Origin: Croceicoccus marinus | GTDB lineage: Bacteria > Pseudomonadota > Alphaproteobacteria > Sphingomonadales > Sphingomonadaceae | Direction: 5' to 3' | Length of the DNA stretch: 64,000 bases | Assembly: GCF_001661675.2 (NCBI RefSeq) | Contig: NZ_CP019602.1 | Location: 2,009,501 to 2,073,500, forward strand | Shown: piece by piece, positions 36,700-46,536 of the stretch | How positions within the stretch are numbered: the first letter of the stretch is position 1 | Layout: each line of letters starts with the position of its first letter | Notes under the pieces: model-generated | The model's database searches: none | Told to the model about the DNA's origin: nothing | What the model saw: the letters and a program-made list of their open reading frames with translations, nothing else | Program-made: the position numbers and the translations under genes

Positions 36700-38073
36700 A
36701 TGAACGATATCCAGCAGGTCATGCGCGAGCGCTATCCCGGCAACACATGGGCGGATGTCGCACGCCGCGACGGTCCGCTACCCGATGTGCTGTCCCTGCA
36801 GGCCAACCCCGAACAGAACCTGCGCGACATTTCCTTTGCGCGCTATACCGATCAGGCGTTTTTCGATCTGGAAATGCAGCGCATTTGGAAGCGCACGTGG
36901 CAATTCGCCTGCCGCGCGGAGCATGTCGCGGAGGTCGGCGATTTCTTCGTCTATGACATCGGCCGCCTGTCCGTGCTGATCGTCCGCAGCGAGGAAGGGC
37001 TGAAGGCCTATTACAATTCCTGCCTCCACCGCGGCACCAAGCTGAAGGCGTCGGGATCGTGCGGCTGGGCATCGGGCATCACCTGCCCGTTCCACAATTG
37101 GAGCTGGAACCTGGACGGCTCGCTGAAATCCATACCCTGCGACTTCGAATTCCCGCAGGTCGACCATGCGAAGGCCGGACTGGCCGAGGTTCAGGTCGCC
37201 AGCTGGAACGGCATGGTCATGGTGAACTTCGATCCCAAGGCCCCGCCGCTGATCGATTATCTTGAGGTTCTGCCCCGGCATTTCGCCAATTGGGACCTGA
37301 CGGGCTGGTATGTCGCAACCCATGTCCGAAAGCATCTGCCGGGCAACTGGAAACTGTCGATGGAAGCCTTCATGGAGGCCTATCACACCCCCTACGTCCA
37401 CCCCGAGATGACCAATGTCGTGGGCGACCACAACATGCAGCACGACATATTCTCGGACCATGTCAGCCGCGACCTGTGCGCCATGGCATCGCCCAGCCCG
37501 ACCTCGCAGCGGGCAATGAGCGAGCAGGAACTGCTCGACAGCATGCTGGTCGCCGACGGCGCGATGGTCGGCGCACGCGCCAGGGTGCCCGAGGGCAAAA
37601 CCGCGCGCTGGGTGATGGCGCAGCAATTGCGCGAACAGATGCGCGAGAAGCACGGCCTCGACTATTCGGGCCATTCGGTGCCCGAGATGATCGATTCGCT
37701 GAAATATCACCTGTTCCCGAACCTGCTGATCTATCCCGCGCCGGGGCTGTGCCTGGTGCAGCAGTTCCGTCCGGACGGGCATGACCGCGACCGCGCGATC
37801 TTCGACCAGTATGTCCTGCATCCCAAGCCGCAAAACGGTGATTTCGAGGTCGCCGAGGTCCAGGTAATCCGCGAGGACGAGAGCTTCGCCAGCATCGAGA
37901 GCATGGACCCGTTCCTGGCCAGCGTGCTCGACCAGGACACCGACATCATGCGCATGCAGCGCGAGGGCATGTACGCCAGCGGCAAGGGCGCGGAGACGCT
38001 GTCGATCTATCAGGAAGCCCGCATCCGGCACCTGCACGACACGCTCGACAAATATCTGGAGAGGGCGGAATGA
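36700..38073 (+). CDS. Rieske aromatic ring-hydroxylating dioxygenase, alpha subunit
   Basis: 457 residues. The Rieske 2Fe-2S site is CLHRG with CPFHNW further on (Cys-x-His ... Cys-x2-His). The mononuclear iron ligands are in FMEAYHTPYVHPEM. The residue bridging the two centres is Glu (MEAYH) instead of the Asp usual in naphthalene-type enzymes, as also in some Rieske monooxygenases. No small subunit, ferredoxin or reductase is adjacent, so redox partners must be elsewhere. GGAGAGG precedes the ATG. It overlaps the VOC gene by ATGA. The substrate is unknown. Confidence 0.9.
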   Translation: MNDIQQVMRERYPGNTWADVARRDGPLPDVLSLQANPEQNLRDISFARYTDQAFFDLEMQRIWKRTWQFACRAEHVAEVGDFFVYDIGRLSVLIVRSEEGLKAYYNSCLHRGTKLKASGSCGWASGITCPFHNWSWNLDGSLKSIPCDFEFPQVDHAKAGLAEVQVASWNGMVMVNFDPKAPPLIDYLEVLPRHFANWDLTGWYVATHVRKHLPGNWKLSMEAFMEAYHTPYVHPEMTNVVGDHNMQHDIFSDHVSRDLCAMASPSPTSQRAMSEQELLDSMLVADGAMVGARARVPEGKTARWVMAQQLREQMREKHGLDYSGHSVPEMIDSLKYHLFPNLLIYPAPGLCLVQQFRPDGHDRDRAIFDQYVLHPKPQNGDFEVAEVQVIREDESFASIESMDPFLASVLDQDTDIMRMQREGMYASGKGAETLSIYQEARIRHLHDTLDKYLERAE

Positions 38074-38564
38074 AACAGCACATCAACGGCGTCCATCACA
38101 TCTCGGTCTCGGTCCCCGACATCGACACCGCGCGGCGCTTCTACATCGAACTGCTGGGCGCCGAGGAAGTCTTTACCGGCGAATGGGAACCGGGCAATGC
38201 CTGGATCGATGCCATCGTCGGGATCGAGGATTCCGCCGCCAAGTCCTTCATGGCGCGGCTGAAGAACATCTATATCGAGGTGTTCGAATATGTGTCGCCC
38301 AAGTCGCCGCCGCAGGATCCGGCGCGTCCGGTCAGCCACAACGGATACACCCATATCGGTTTCCAGGTAGACGACATCCAGGCCGTCCATGCCCGCATGG
38401 TCGAGGCCGGGCTGACCTTCAACACCGCCCCGGACATGAGCGTGATCACCACCGACGAGAACGGCAACAAGACCGGCCATGCCGCGACCTATGGCCGCGA
38501 CTTCTTCGGCAATCTGTTCGAGATCATGGAGATCCACCCGAACGAGAGCATTCCGGCTCTCTGA
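38070..38564 (+). CDS. VOC family (glyoxalase/extradiol dioxygenase-like) protein
   Basis: 164 residues with the beta-alpha-beta-beta-beta fold cues: INGVHHISVSVPDIDTARRFY at the N-terminus, YTHIGFQVDDIQAVHARM in the middle and DFFGNLFEIMEI at the C-terminus. The His residues and terminal Glu fit metal ligands. It may be a ring-cleaving dioxygenase, isomerase or lyase acting after the Rieske enzyme with which it is translationally coupled. Confidence 0.88.
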   Translation: MKQHINGVHHISVSVPDIDTARRFYIELLGAEEVFTGEWEPGNAWIDAIVGIEDSAAKSFMARLKNIYIEVFEYVSPKSPPQDPARPVSHNGYTHIGFQVDDIQAVHARMVEAGLTFNTAPDMSVITTDENGNKTGHAATYGRDFFGNLFEIMEIHPNESIPAL

Positions 38565-38591
38565 CGCCGAACACGAAAGCGGGAGGGTAGA

Positions 38592-39419
38592 TTGGATCTC
38601 GAACTCAAGGGTAAGAAGGTCATCGTGAGCGCCGCGACGCGCGGCATCGGGCGCCGGATCGTCGAGGGCTTTCTGGACGAAGGCGCGATAGTTTCCTTCT
38701 GCGGCCGCCGCGCGCGGGCCGACCAGGCCAATCCCAGCGACAAGGACGTCTATGCCAACCAGCTGCCCGGCGACGGGGTCGAGGATGCAGTCCGGGCCCT
38801 CTCGCAGCGCGGGAAGGTCCATGGCAGCGTGGTCGACTGCGGTTATTTCGACCAGGTCACGCAGTGGGTGGAAAAGGCCGCGGCCGACATGGGCGGGATC
38901 GACATCGTCGTATCGAACGCCAGCGCGCTAGGCGGCACGCCGCGCAGCCGCAAGGGGTGGGACATCAACTACAACGTCGACCTGATGTCGGCGGTCGCCA
39001 TGTTCGACACCGCCCTGCCGCACATGAAGGCGGCGGGCGGCGGCGCCTTCGTGCAGATGTCGACCATCACCGCGATCGAGAACCACGCATTCGGCGAAGC
39101 GGGGCTGAGCTATGGCGCGATCAAGGCGGCGCTGATCAACTATACGCACCAGCTATCGATTGATTACATGAAGGACGGGATCCGCTGCAATTGCGTGTGT
39201 CCCGGACCGGTCCTGATCCCCGACGGAAGCTGGGGTTTCCTAGAGCAGGAACTGCCCGAATATTATGAGGCGAACCGCGCGAAGCACCCCGCGGGCCGCT
39301 TCGGTCGTCCCGAAGAGATCGCCGATGCCGTGCTGTTCCTTGCCTCGGCGCGCGCGTCGTGGATCACGGGCGTCAACCTGACGGTCGATGGCGGCTTCAC
39401 CCGCAACGTCAAATACTGA
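38592..39419 (+). CDS. SDR family oxidoreductase (possible cis-diol or alcohol dehydrogenase)
   Basis: 275 residues. Cofactor motif SAATRGIGRRIVEGF (Ser-Ala-Ala replacing Thr-Gly), SNASALGG, catalytic LSYGAIKAAL (Tyr-x-x-x-Lys) and the C-terminal ITGVNLTVDGG. The start is a TTG at 38592 behind GGGAGGG. As the third gene of the Rieske operon it would suit oxidation of the hydroxylated product. Confidence 0.88.
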   Translation: MDLELKGKKVIVSAATRGIGRRIVEGFLDEGAIVSFCGRRARADQANPSDKDVYANQLPGDGVEDAVRALSQRGKVHGSVVDCGYFDQVTQWVEKAAADMGGIDIVVSNASALGGTPRSRKGWDINYNVDLMSAVAMFDTALPHMKAAGGGAFVQMSTITAIENHAFGEAGLSYGAIKAALINYTHQLSIDYMKDGIRCNCVCPGPVLIPDGSWGFLEQELPEYYEANRAKHPAGRFGRPEEIADAVLFLASARASWITGVNLTVDGGFTRNVKY

Positions 39420-39656
39420 CCCTGCGGGACAGCGCGGCCGGTTGGGAATGTCGCTCTGGTCGGTTCAGCGGACCGGAGGACGCGTTGGTCAGGAACGGGC
39501 CTTTCCGGCCATGTCCCGATGCTGCCCCGGCCCGATGACCGACCTCACGCGAATCCTTTCGGGAACACCTGCCAGCGAAGGGCATTGGCCAAGGGACAGA
39601 TGCATTTCGCAACGGGCAGGTTCGTGCTGCCCTGGCTTACAGGAAGGACAGCCCCC

Positions 39657-40232
39657 ATGAACACAAGATCCATCGCCACCACCATGCTGGCCGGCATCGG
39701 CGCACTCGCCCTGACGGCATGCGCCGAGGAACCGACCCCGGCCGAACCGGTTGCCGACAACGACATGGAAATGTCGACCGCCGAAATGGGCACGGAAACT
39801 GCCTCCGCCGTGCTGCGCGACACCGAGGGTAACGAGGTTGGCACCGTGACCGCCACGGGCAATGGCGAGATGCTGATGGTCTCGGTCGACGCGATGGGCA
39901 TGCCCGAAGGCATGCACGGGGCGCATATCCATACGACGGGCGATTGCTCGGCCAGCGACTTCACCAGCGCGGGCGGCCATTGGAACCCGACGGACGTCAA
40001 TCACGGCACGCAGAGCGAGGAACCCAATCCGCACGCTGGCGACCTGCCGAATATCGAGATCGGCGCTGACGGCACCGGAACCCTCGAAGGCACGTCCACC
40101 GGCACATTCTCGGGCCTCATGGATGCCGACGGCTCGGCCTTCGTCATTCATGCCAATCCGGACGATTACGAAAGCCAGCCCAGCGGCGATGCGGGCGACC
40201 GGATCGCATGCGGTGTGTTCTCCGCCAGCTGA
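39657..40232 (+). CDS. sodC: superoxide dismutase [Cu-Zn], lipoprotein
   Basis: 191 residues. The signal ends in the lipobox LTAC, giving a periplasmic lipoprotein. Copper/zinc ligands are in GAHIHTTGDC, GGHWNP and VIHANPDDY, with the disulfide partner in DRIACG. An acidic Met-rich spacer (NDMEMSTAEMG) follows the lipidation site. It dismutates periplasmic superoxide. An inverted-repeat terminator follows. Confidence 0.93.
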   Translation: MNTRSIATTMLAGIGALALTACAEEPTPAEPVADNDMEMSTAEMGTETASAVLRDTEGNEVGTVTATGNGEMLMVSVDAMGMPEGMHGAHIHTTGDCSASDFTSAGGHWNPTDVNHGTQSEEPNPHAGDLPNIEIGADGTGTLEGTSTGTFSGLMDADGSAFVIHANPDDYESQPSGDAGDRIACGVFSAS

Positions 40233-40252
40233 CCGTCCGGACGAATCACATC

Positions 40253-40285
40253 AAAAAGGGGCGGCCCATGCAGCCGCCCCTTTTT
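40253..40285. terminator. bidirectional Rho-independent terminator
   Basis: A perfect 13-bp stem (aaaaaggggcggc at 40253-40265, complement at 40273-40285) with a 7-nt loop, flanked by A and T runs. It separates sodC from the converging M28 peptidase gene. Confidence 0.93.
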
Positions 40286-40292
40286 TGTATCC

Positions 40293-41687
40293 TCAATCCG
40301 CCTGCAGCGCACCGGGCGCATTGGCCAGCAGCGCCACCGTGGCCGTCCAGGCCGCGACATTCTGGCGAAGCTGGGCAGGGTCGATCTTGTCCAGCGTATC
40401 GTCGGGCGTGTGGTGCAGGTCGAAATAGCGCGTGCCGTCCTGCTGCAGGTCGATCACCGTCGGCTGCACCGCCTCGACGATCGCGCCGGTGTCCGCGCCG
40501 CCGGTCGCCGGCTGCGTTCCGCGCGTCACGCCCATCGGGGCCAGCAGCGCCGCCAACCGGTCGGCCAAAGGCTGGCCAAGCCGCGTGGTATCGACCCGCC
40601 ACACTCTGTCGGCACCGAAATCGCTCTCCATCGCAAAGGCATGCGCCTCGTCCTTGTGCGCCGCGCCATAGGCATCGCCGCCGAACACCCCGACTTCCTC
40701 GGCGCCCGCGAACAGCAAACGGATCGTGCGGCGCGGCTGCCCCATGGCGGCGACGCGCTTGGCAGCCGCCGCGATGATGCCGCAGCCCGCCCCGTCGTCG
40801 AACGCACCCGTCGCCAGGTCCCAGCTGTCGAGATGGCAGGCCAGCAGCGCCACGCCGGCATCAGGATCGCTGCCGGGAATTTCGGCGATCACATTGCCGC
40901 TTGTCGTCATGCCCATGTCGCGCGGGGTGAGCGTCAGTTTCAGCATCAGCGGCTGGCCGGCGGCAGCCGCCCGCTGCGCCATGCGCTCTAGGTTTTCGGC
41001 ATCGGGGATCGACAGCGCGCCTGCGGGGATCGCGTCCTGCCCTTCCTCGAAACTCGTCCCGCCCGCATGAGGGTTGCGGTGATGGTCGGTGCCGATCGAC
41101 TTGATGACGATGGCCGATGCGCCCTTCTTTTCCGCCAGCGAAGCGCCGGTCCAGCGCGCGGGACCAGCCAGCCCATAGCCCGATCCGTCCTGCGTCGGCT
41201 CCATGCCGTGCGAGATATAGGCGATCTTCCCGTCGAGGCTCCCGTCCGGCACCGCCTCAAGCGCTGCGCGCGAGGGGAACACGGCGACCTCGCCGGTCAT
41301 CCCCTGCGGTCCGGTCGACGCGCTGTTGCCCAGCGCGGTGACATGCATCGGCTGCCGATAGGGCGCGACGATCTCGGCCTCTTCCTCTCCGCGAACCCAG
41401 GTCCGCATCTGGAACGGCTCGTCCCGTACGTTCGAGAAGCCCTGCGCCTTCAGCCAGCGCATCGCCCATTCTCGGCCGCGCGCCTCGTCCTCGGTCCCCG
41501 CCATGCGCGGCCCGATCTCGGTCGTGATGCCCTCGACGAAATCCCAGGCGATGTCGTCGTTCGCCAGCGCTTCCTCTCGGGCAGCGGCGATTTCCGCATC
41601 GGGCATCTGCTGCGCGGCTGCGGGCTGCACGGCAAGGGTGGAAACGCTGGCGGAAAGCGCGGCAAGCGCGAGAAGGGTCTTGTGCAT
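40293..41687 (-). CDS. M28 family zinc peptidase, exported
   Basis: 464 residues. Signal peptide MHKTLLALAALSASVSTLAVQPAAAQ, a PA-like insert (about residues 130-230), then the M28 metal site: CHLDSWDLATGAFDDGAG, GAEEVGVFGG, ESDFGAD and LHHTPDDT. Members are aminopeptidases or carboxypeptidases acting outside the cytoplasm. The start at 41687 is set by the signal peptide; the frame is open 20 codons further upstream. Confidence 0.92.
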   Translation of the reverse strand: MHKTLLALAALSASVSTLAVQPAAAQQMPDAEIAAAREEALANDDIAWDFVEGITTEIGPRMAGTEDEARGREWAMRWLKAQGFSNVRDEPFQMRTWVRGEEEAEIVAPYRQPMHVTALGNSASTGPQGMTGEVAVFPSRAALEAVPDGSLDGKIAYISHGMEPTQDGSGYGLAGPARWTGASLAEKKGASAIVIKSIGTDHHRNPHAGGTSFEEGQDAIPAGALSIPDAENLERMAQRAAAAGQPLMLKLTLTPRDMGMTTSGNVIAEIPGSDPDAGVALLACHLDSWDLATGAFDDGAGCGIIAAAAKRVAAMGQPRRTIRLLFAGAEEVGVFGGDAYGAAHKDEAHAFAMESDFGADRVWRVDTTRLGQPLADRLAALLAPMGVTRGTQPATGGADTGAIVEAVQPTVIDLQQDGTRYFDLHHTPDDTLDKIDPAQLRQNVAAWTATVALLANAPGALQAD

Positions 41688-41835
41688 GCGCGAAGTGCTA
41701 ATGCGCCGAACCCACGCTGTCGAGCCGGAGATTGGCGGATTGCCCACATCTCGCTAACGGCTTGCCCGATGCGGCCGCAGCCCCTATCTGCGCGGGCAAA
41801 CCTCCTTACACCTTTTCCTTCACGAAGGACGTCCG

Positions 41836-43509
41836 ATGGCCGCCCAATACGCATATGTCATGAAGAACATGACAAAGACCTTCCCCGGCGCGCAGAAGCC
41901 GGTGCTTTCCGACATCAACCTGCAGTTCTACCAGGGCGCCAAGATCGGCATCGTCGGCCCCAACGGCGCAGGTAAATCCACGCTGATCAAGATCATGGCC
42001 GGCGTCGACAAGGACTATACCGGCGAAGCATGGGCGGGTGAGAACATCACGGTCGGCTATCTTGAGCAGGAGCCCGAGCTTGATCCGACCAAGACCGTGC
42101 TGGAAAACGTCAAGGACGGCGCGCGCGAAACCGCGGACATGGTCGAACGCTTTAACGCGATCGGAATGGAAATGGCCGAGGAAGACGCCGATTTCGACGC
42201 ATTGGGCGCCGAAATGGCCGAGCTTCAGGACAAGATCGACGCGGTCGATGGGTGGACATTGGACAACCAGCTGGAAATCGCGATGGAGGCCCTGCGCTGC
42301 CCTCCCGGCGACTGGCCGGTGACCGACCTGTCGGGTGGTGAAAAGCGCCGCGTGGCGCTGACCCGCCTGCTGATCCAGAAGCCGTCGATCCTGCTGCTCG
42401 ACGAACCGACCAACCACCTCGATGCCGAAAGCGTCGAATGGCTGGAAAACCACCTCAAGGAATATGCGGGCGCGGTGCTGATGATCACCCACGACCGCTA
42501 CTTCCTCGACAATGTGGTGGGCTGGATCCTCGAACTCGATCGCGGGAAGTATTTCCCGTACGAGGGCAACTACTCCACCTACCTCGAAAAGAAGGCCAAG
42601 CGCCTGTCGCAGGAAGAGCGCGAGGAAAGCGGCCGTTCCAAGGCTCTCAAGGAAGAGCTGGAGTGGATCCGGCAGACCCCCGCCGCGCGCCAGACCAAGT
42701 CCAAGGCGCGTATCCGCAAGTTCGAGCAGCTGCAGGAAGCACAGGCCGACCGCCGTCCCGGCAAGGCCCAGATCGTCATTCAGGTGCCCGAACGTCTTGG
42801 CAGCAAGGTGATCGAGGCGAAGAACATCACCAAGGCCTACGGCGACAAGCTGTTGTTCGAGGATCTGTCCTTCATTCTTCCGCCCGGCGGCATCGTCGGC
42901 GTGATCGGCCCCAACGGCGCGGGTAAGTCCACTCTGTTCAAGATCCTGACCGGCAAGGAAACGCCCGACAGCGGCGAGGTTGCGATCGGCGAGACCGTCC
43001 ACCTCGGCTTCGTCGACCAGAGCCGCGATCACCTCAACGACAAGAACAATGTCTGGCAGGAGATCTCCGACGGGCTCGACTACATGAAGGTCAACGGCCA
43101 CGACATGTCGACGCGTGCCTATGTCGGCGCGTTCAACTTCAAGGGCCAGGACCAGCAGAAGAACGTCGGCAAGCTGTCGGGCGGCGAACGCAACCGCGTC
43201 CACATGGCCAAGATGCTGAAGGAGGGCGGCAACGTGCTCCTGCTCGACGAACCGACCAACGACCTCGACGTGGAAACGCTGGGCGCGCTGGAAGACGCGA
43301 TCGAGAATTTCGCGGGCTGCGCCGTGGTCATCTCGCACGACCGCTTCTTCCTCGACCGTCTGGCGACCCATATCCTGGCGTTCGAGGGCAATTCCCACGT
43401 CGAATGGTTCGAAGGCAACTTCGAGGCCTATGAAGAGGACAAGCGCCGCCGCCTGGGCGACGCGGCGGACCGCCCGACCAAGCTGCAATACAAGAAGCTG
43501 ACGCGCTGA
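41836..43509 (+). CDS. ettA: energy-dependent translational throttle protein EttA (ABC-F ATPase)
   Basis: 557 residues with two ABC ATPase domains. Walker A GPNGAGKST occurs at about 41-49 and again near 358. The signature is LSGGEKRRVAL in the first domain and LSGGERNRVHMAK in the second, and Walker B is LLLDEPTNHLD/LLLDEPTNDLD. The linker with EELEWIRQTPAARQTKSKAR and the arm insertion are EttA features. It binds the ribosomal E site and gates translation by ATP/ADP ratio. Confidence 0.95.
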   Translation: MAAQYAYVMKNMTKTFPGAQKPVLSDINLQFYQGAKIGIVGPNGAGKSTLIKIMAGVDKDYTGEAWAGENITVGYLEQEPELDPTKTVLENVKDGARETADMVERFNAIGMEMAEEDADFDALGAEMAELQDKIDAVDGWTLDNQLEIAMEALRCPPGDWPVTDLSGGEKRRVALTRLLIQKPSILLLDEPTNHLDAESVEWLENHLKEYAGAVLMITHDRYFLDNVVGWILELDRGKYFPYEGNYSTYLEKKAKRLSQEEREESGRSKALKEELEWIRQTPAARQTKSKARIRKFEQLQEAQADRRPGKAQIVIQVPERLGSKVIEAKNITKAYGDKLLFEDLSFILPPGGIVGVIGPNGAGKSTLFKILTGKETPDSGEVAIGETVHLGFVDQSRDHLNDKNNVWQEISDGLDYMKVNGHDMSTRAYVGAFNFKGQDQQKNVGKLSGGERNRVHMAKMLKEGGNVLLLDEPTNDLDVETLGALEDAIENFAGCAVVISHDRFFLDRLATHILAFEGNSHVEWFEGNFEAYEEDKRRRLGDAADRPTKLQYKKLTR

Positions 43510-43516
43510 GGGCGGC

Positions 43517-43783
43517 TTGGCGGCGGTTCGGCTCATCCTCCACGGAAAGGTCCAGGGCGTGTTCTATCGCGACTGGACCGTTTCCACCGCGCGCGATTTC
43601 GGCCTGACCGGCTGGGTCCGCAACCTGCCCGACGATACGGTCGAGGCATGGTTGGAGGGTGACGGCACCGCCATCGACCGCATGATCGCGGCGATGCAGG
43701 ACGGCCCGCCCCGCGCCCGGGTCGACAATGTCGACCGCGAGGATGTCGAAGCGGAAGGTTTCGGCAGCTTCGACAGGCGCTAG
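43517..43783 (+). CDS. acyP: acylphosphatase
   Basis: 88 residues. Signature GKVQGVFYRDWT has the substrate-binding Arg, and GWVRNLPDDTVEAWLEG has the catalytic Asn. It hydrolyses acyl phosphates such as carbamoyl phosphate. The start is a TTG at 43517, 8 bp after the ettA stop, so the two form an operon. Its TAG shares bases with the stop of the converging ClC remnant. Confidence 0.9.
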   Translation: MAAVRLILHGKVQGVFYRDWTVSTARDFGLTGWVRNLPDDTVEAWLEGDGTAIDRMIAAMQDGPPRARVDNVDREDVEAEGFGSFDRR

Positions 43784-45125
43784 GCGGCGGGCTCGCCCCG
43801 TTTCGTCTTGCCTTTTGCCTTGGACAGGACCGAGCGCGGCGGGAAATCTCGCGCCAGCTCGTGATAGAGCCGCTTGCGGCAAACCATCGATCCCGCCCAG
43901 TCCGATCAGGGCAGTGGCGAACAGCGGCAGGATCGCATGGCTGCTGTCGGTCGCCTCGCTCAGGATGATCACCGCGGTCAGCGGCGCGCGCACAACGCCG
44001 GTGAGGTAGCCTGCCATGCCCAGCAGCACTATCAGCCCCGCCCGCTCGGTCGGGAACAGCGGGGCCATCAGTTCGCCGAAACCGGTGCCCACCGCGAGCG
44101 AGGGCGCGAAGATGCCGCCCGCGATCCCGCTGGCGCTGGTCGCCAGAGTGGCCGCGAACTTGGCGGGGCCGTACCACCAGAAGCCGCCCCCCCCTCCAGC
44201 ATGGCGCGGGTCGGTTCATAACCGGTGCCCGCGGTCAAACCGCCGCTGGCGAGGCCCAGCAAGGCCACGATCACGCCGCAGACAAAGGCGCTCAGCAGCG
44301 GCCGCGCCTTCAGCCTCGCCGCCAGTGCAGAGCCAGAACCGCGCAGCGCCAGAATCGCGCGGCTGAACAGCCCGCCCAGCACGCCGCCGACGATCCCCGC
44401 AAGCGGCGCGGCAAGCACGACGGTCCCGATCGACAGCCCGCCGCCCATCTGTCCGAAATAGACGTAATTGCCCGCCAGGCCCTGCGTGGTCAGGCCCGCG
44501 ATCATCACCGCGCCCATGACCAGCATGGCCACGCGCTGCTCATAGGCCACGGCCAGCTCCTCGATCGCGATGGCGATTCCCGCCAGCGGCCTGTTGAAAG
44601 CCGCCGCGACGCCTGCCGCTCCACCCGCGATCAGCACGCACGGCGTCATCGGCACGCGCAGGAAGCGGGTGGACGGCCGCCATGATCGCCGCGCCGAGCT
44701 GCACCGTCGGCCCTTCGCGGCCCACGGCCCCGCCGCCCGCCAGTGCGCCCAAGGTCAGGACGATCTTGCCCACCGCCGAGCGCATCGACACCAGCGCACG
44801 CGCCGCCCGTCCGCGCGGCTAGCGGCTGGCCGCGATGATCTGCGGAATGCCCGATCGGCACGCTTCGGGGGCCAGCCTGGTCTGGATCAGCGTGATGCCG
44901 ACAAAGATCGGAGGGGTCATCACAAGCGGAATCAGCGGATCGACCGGCCTTACCCGCAGGAACAGCCAGTGCGCCAGATCGGCAGCCTGCGCGAACAGGA
45001 TGGCGATGATGCCCACCGGCACCCCACCGATCGTGGTCGCCACCCGCCGGCCTCACTTACGCCGGCTGATCAGCAATTCGGAAAGAAGGTCTGGCAAAAT
45101 GCGGCTGGCCGGCCGGTTGCGTAAC
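43780..45125 (-). pseudogene. decayed ClC-family chloride channel/transporter
   Basis: Pieces of one ClC protein lie in order on the minus strand in changing frames. VGIIAILFAQAADLAHWLFLRV and RSGIPQIIAASR are followed by TAG at 44821-44819. Next, in the same frame, comes GAVGREGPTVQLGAAIMAAV (to about 44660), then a frameshift to IAGGAAGVAAAFNRPLAGI (to about 44190). A shift next to a run of eight C residues (44186-44193) leads to ASGIAGGIFAPSLAVGTGF and TGVVRAPLTAVIILSEAT. A last shift near 43900 leads to the C-terminus RKRLYHELARDFPPRS. An in-frame TGA at 45055-45053 probably also breaks the N-terminus. With two nonsense codons and three frameshifts it cannot be functional; where its original start lay is uncertain. 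Confidence 0.85.
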
Positions 45126-45324
45126 AAGCCACCTATGGCCTCGATACCGAGCCGTCCACCCCGCAGGTCGGCGCAAATCGAGTCGTTCAGAAAAAAAGCC
45201 GCATTAATGAATGGCCGCGAACCGGTTCAGAATTGCGACAGGCGGTTATGAATACAACGAGTCCATCAGAAAACGGCGCGAGGTCCCTTGGAAGCCCTCA
45301 CGCGTTCACAGTTCGGAGAATGCC

Positions 45325-46338
45325 ATGAAAGGGTTCGAAAACCTGAAAAGGCTTACCGGTCTGGCGCTGGCGACCACGATGCTGGCCGGCGCACCGGTCA
45401 CGCAAGCCGCGGAAGCGCGGATCGCTCAGCAGGCCGCCGACCGGTCCGCCGTGCCGGTAACTCCGGCAAGCGCCCTCGCGCCGGGTGACGGTCCCTGGAA
45501 CCGTGCGCGGCAGAATGCCGAGAATCGCCGATCCTCGGGTCGCCAGCAACCCGCCGCGCGGCAACGCAGCGAACCGCGAGTGCGAAGCGAACCGCGCCCG
45601 CAGATGCGGCAGGCACAGCGGGCGGAACCGCAGCGTACCCCCCGCAGCCAGCAGGAACGGCTAGTAACCCGCCCCGCGATGCGCGGGGACGGCGGCGCCC
45701 TTGGTCGCCCCGACCGGTCGGCCAATCGTCCCGAAACGCGTCCGGTCATCGGCCAGGATGGCCGCAACCGCAACTATGCCGATCGGGACCGCAATCGCAG
45801 CTATGCCCACCGCGGCGAGCCGGGCTGGCGCGGCGACAGGAACCGGGACCGCGATGGAGAGCGCGGCTGGAAACGCGACCGCGACGGCGATCGGAATTGG
45901 GACCGCGACCGTGACAGGGATCGCGACAGGGACCGAGATCGCTTCCGCGACCGCAGGCATGACAATGATCGCTGGCGCGACAACGATCGCCGACGCTATG
46001 GCGACAATCGCTGGCGCGGCGACCATCGCAGGTGGGATCGCAACTGGCGCGGCAACAACCGTTACGACTGGTACCGCTATCGCTCGTACAACCGGAACCT
46101 CTATCGGGCCGGTGCGTATTATGTGCCTTATCGCGACTGGAGCTACCGCAGGGTCGGTGTCGGCTTCACGCTTGGCTCGCTGTTCTACAGCTCGCGATAC
46201 TGGATCAACGATCCGTGGCGCTATCGTCTGCCGGAAGTGTACGGCCCCTACCGCTGGGTTCGTTACTATGACGATGTGATGCTGGTGGACATGTACAGCG
46301 GCGAAGTCGTGGACGTCATTCACGATTTCTTCTGGTAG
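45325..46338 (+). CDS. RcnB-like exported protein with Arg/Asp repeat region
   Basis: 337 residues. Signal peptide MKGFENLKRLTGLALATTMLAG, a Gln/Arg/Pro-rich stretch, then a long Arg-Asp dipeptide region (about residues 145-260, runs of DRDRDR). The C-terminus YYDDVMLVDMYSGEVVDVIHDFFW is the RcnB family ending (nickel/cobalt homeostasis periplasmic proteins, also common as unknowns in sphingomonads). The Tyr-rich segment before it fits the same family. The highly charged middle could bind metals or cell-surface polymers. Confidence 0.82.
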   Translation: MKGFENLKRLTGLALATTMLAGAPVTQAAEARIAQQAADRSAVPVTPASALAPGDGPWNRARQNAENRRSSGRQQPAARQRSEPRVRSEPRPQMRQAQRAEPQRTPRSQQERLVTRPAMRGDGGALGRPDRSANRPETRPVIGQDGRNRNYADRDRNRSYAHRGEPGWRGDRNRDRDGERGWKRDRDGDRNWDRDRDRDRDRDRDRFRDRRHDNDRWRDNDRRRYGDNRWRGDHRRWDRNWRGNNRYDWYRYRSYNRNLYRAGAYYVPYRDWSYRRVGVGFTLGSLFYSSRYWINDPWRYRLPEVYGPYRWVRYYDDVMLVDMYSGEVVDVIHDFFW

Positions 46339-46536
46339 GGCCGCAAGGGTCGCAGACCTTCGCCGGTAAGGCGGAGCCTGACAGAAGCGAGGCCCTCGTC
46401 TGGCGGCGGGGGCCTTTGCTTGTGCGGGATGCAAGCGATGGCTTGAAAGCGGCTGCCTTGCGTGCTTTACGAATCCGCGACAGGCATCGGCCCGATCGCG
46501 GGCGACCGGGCGGCACCGGTCCCGCAGGATGACATC

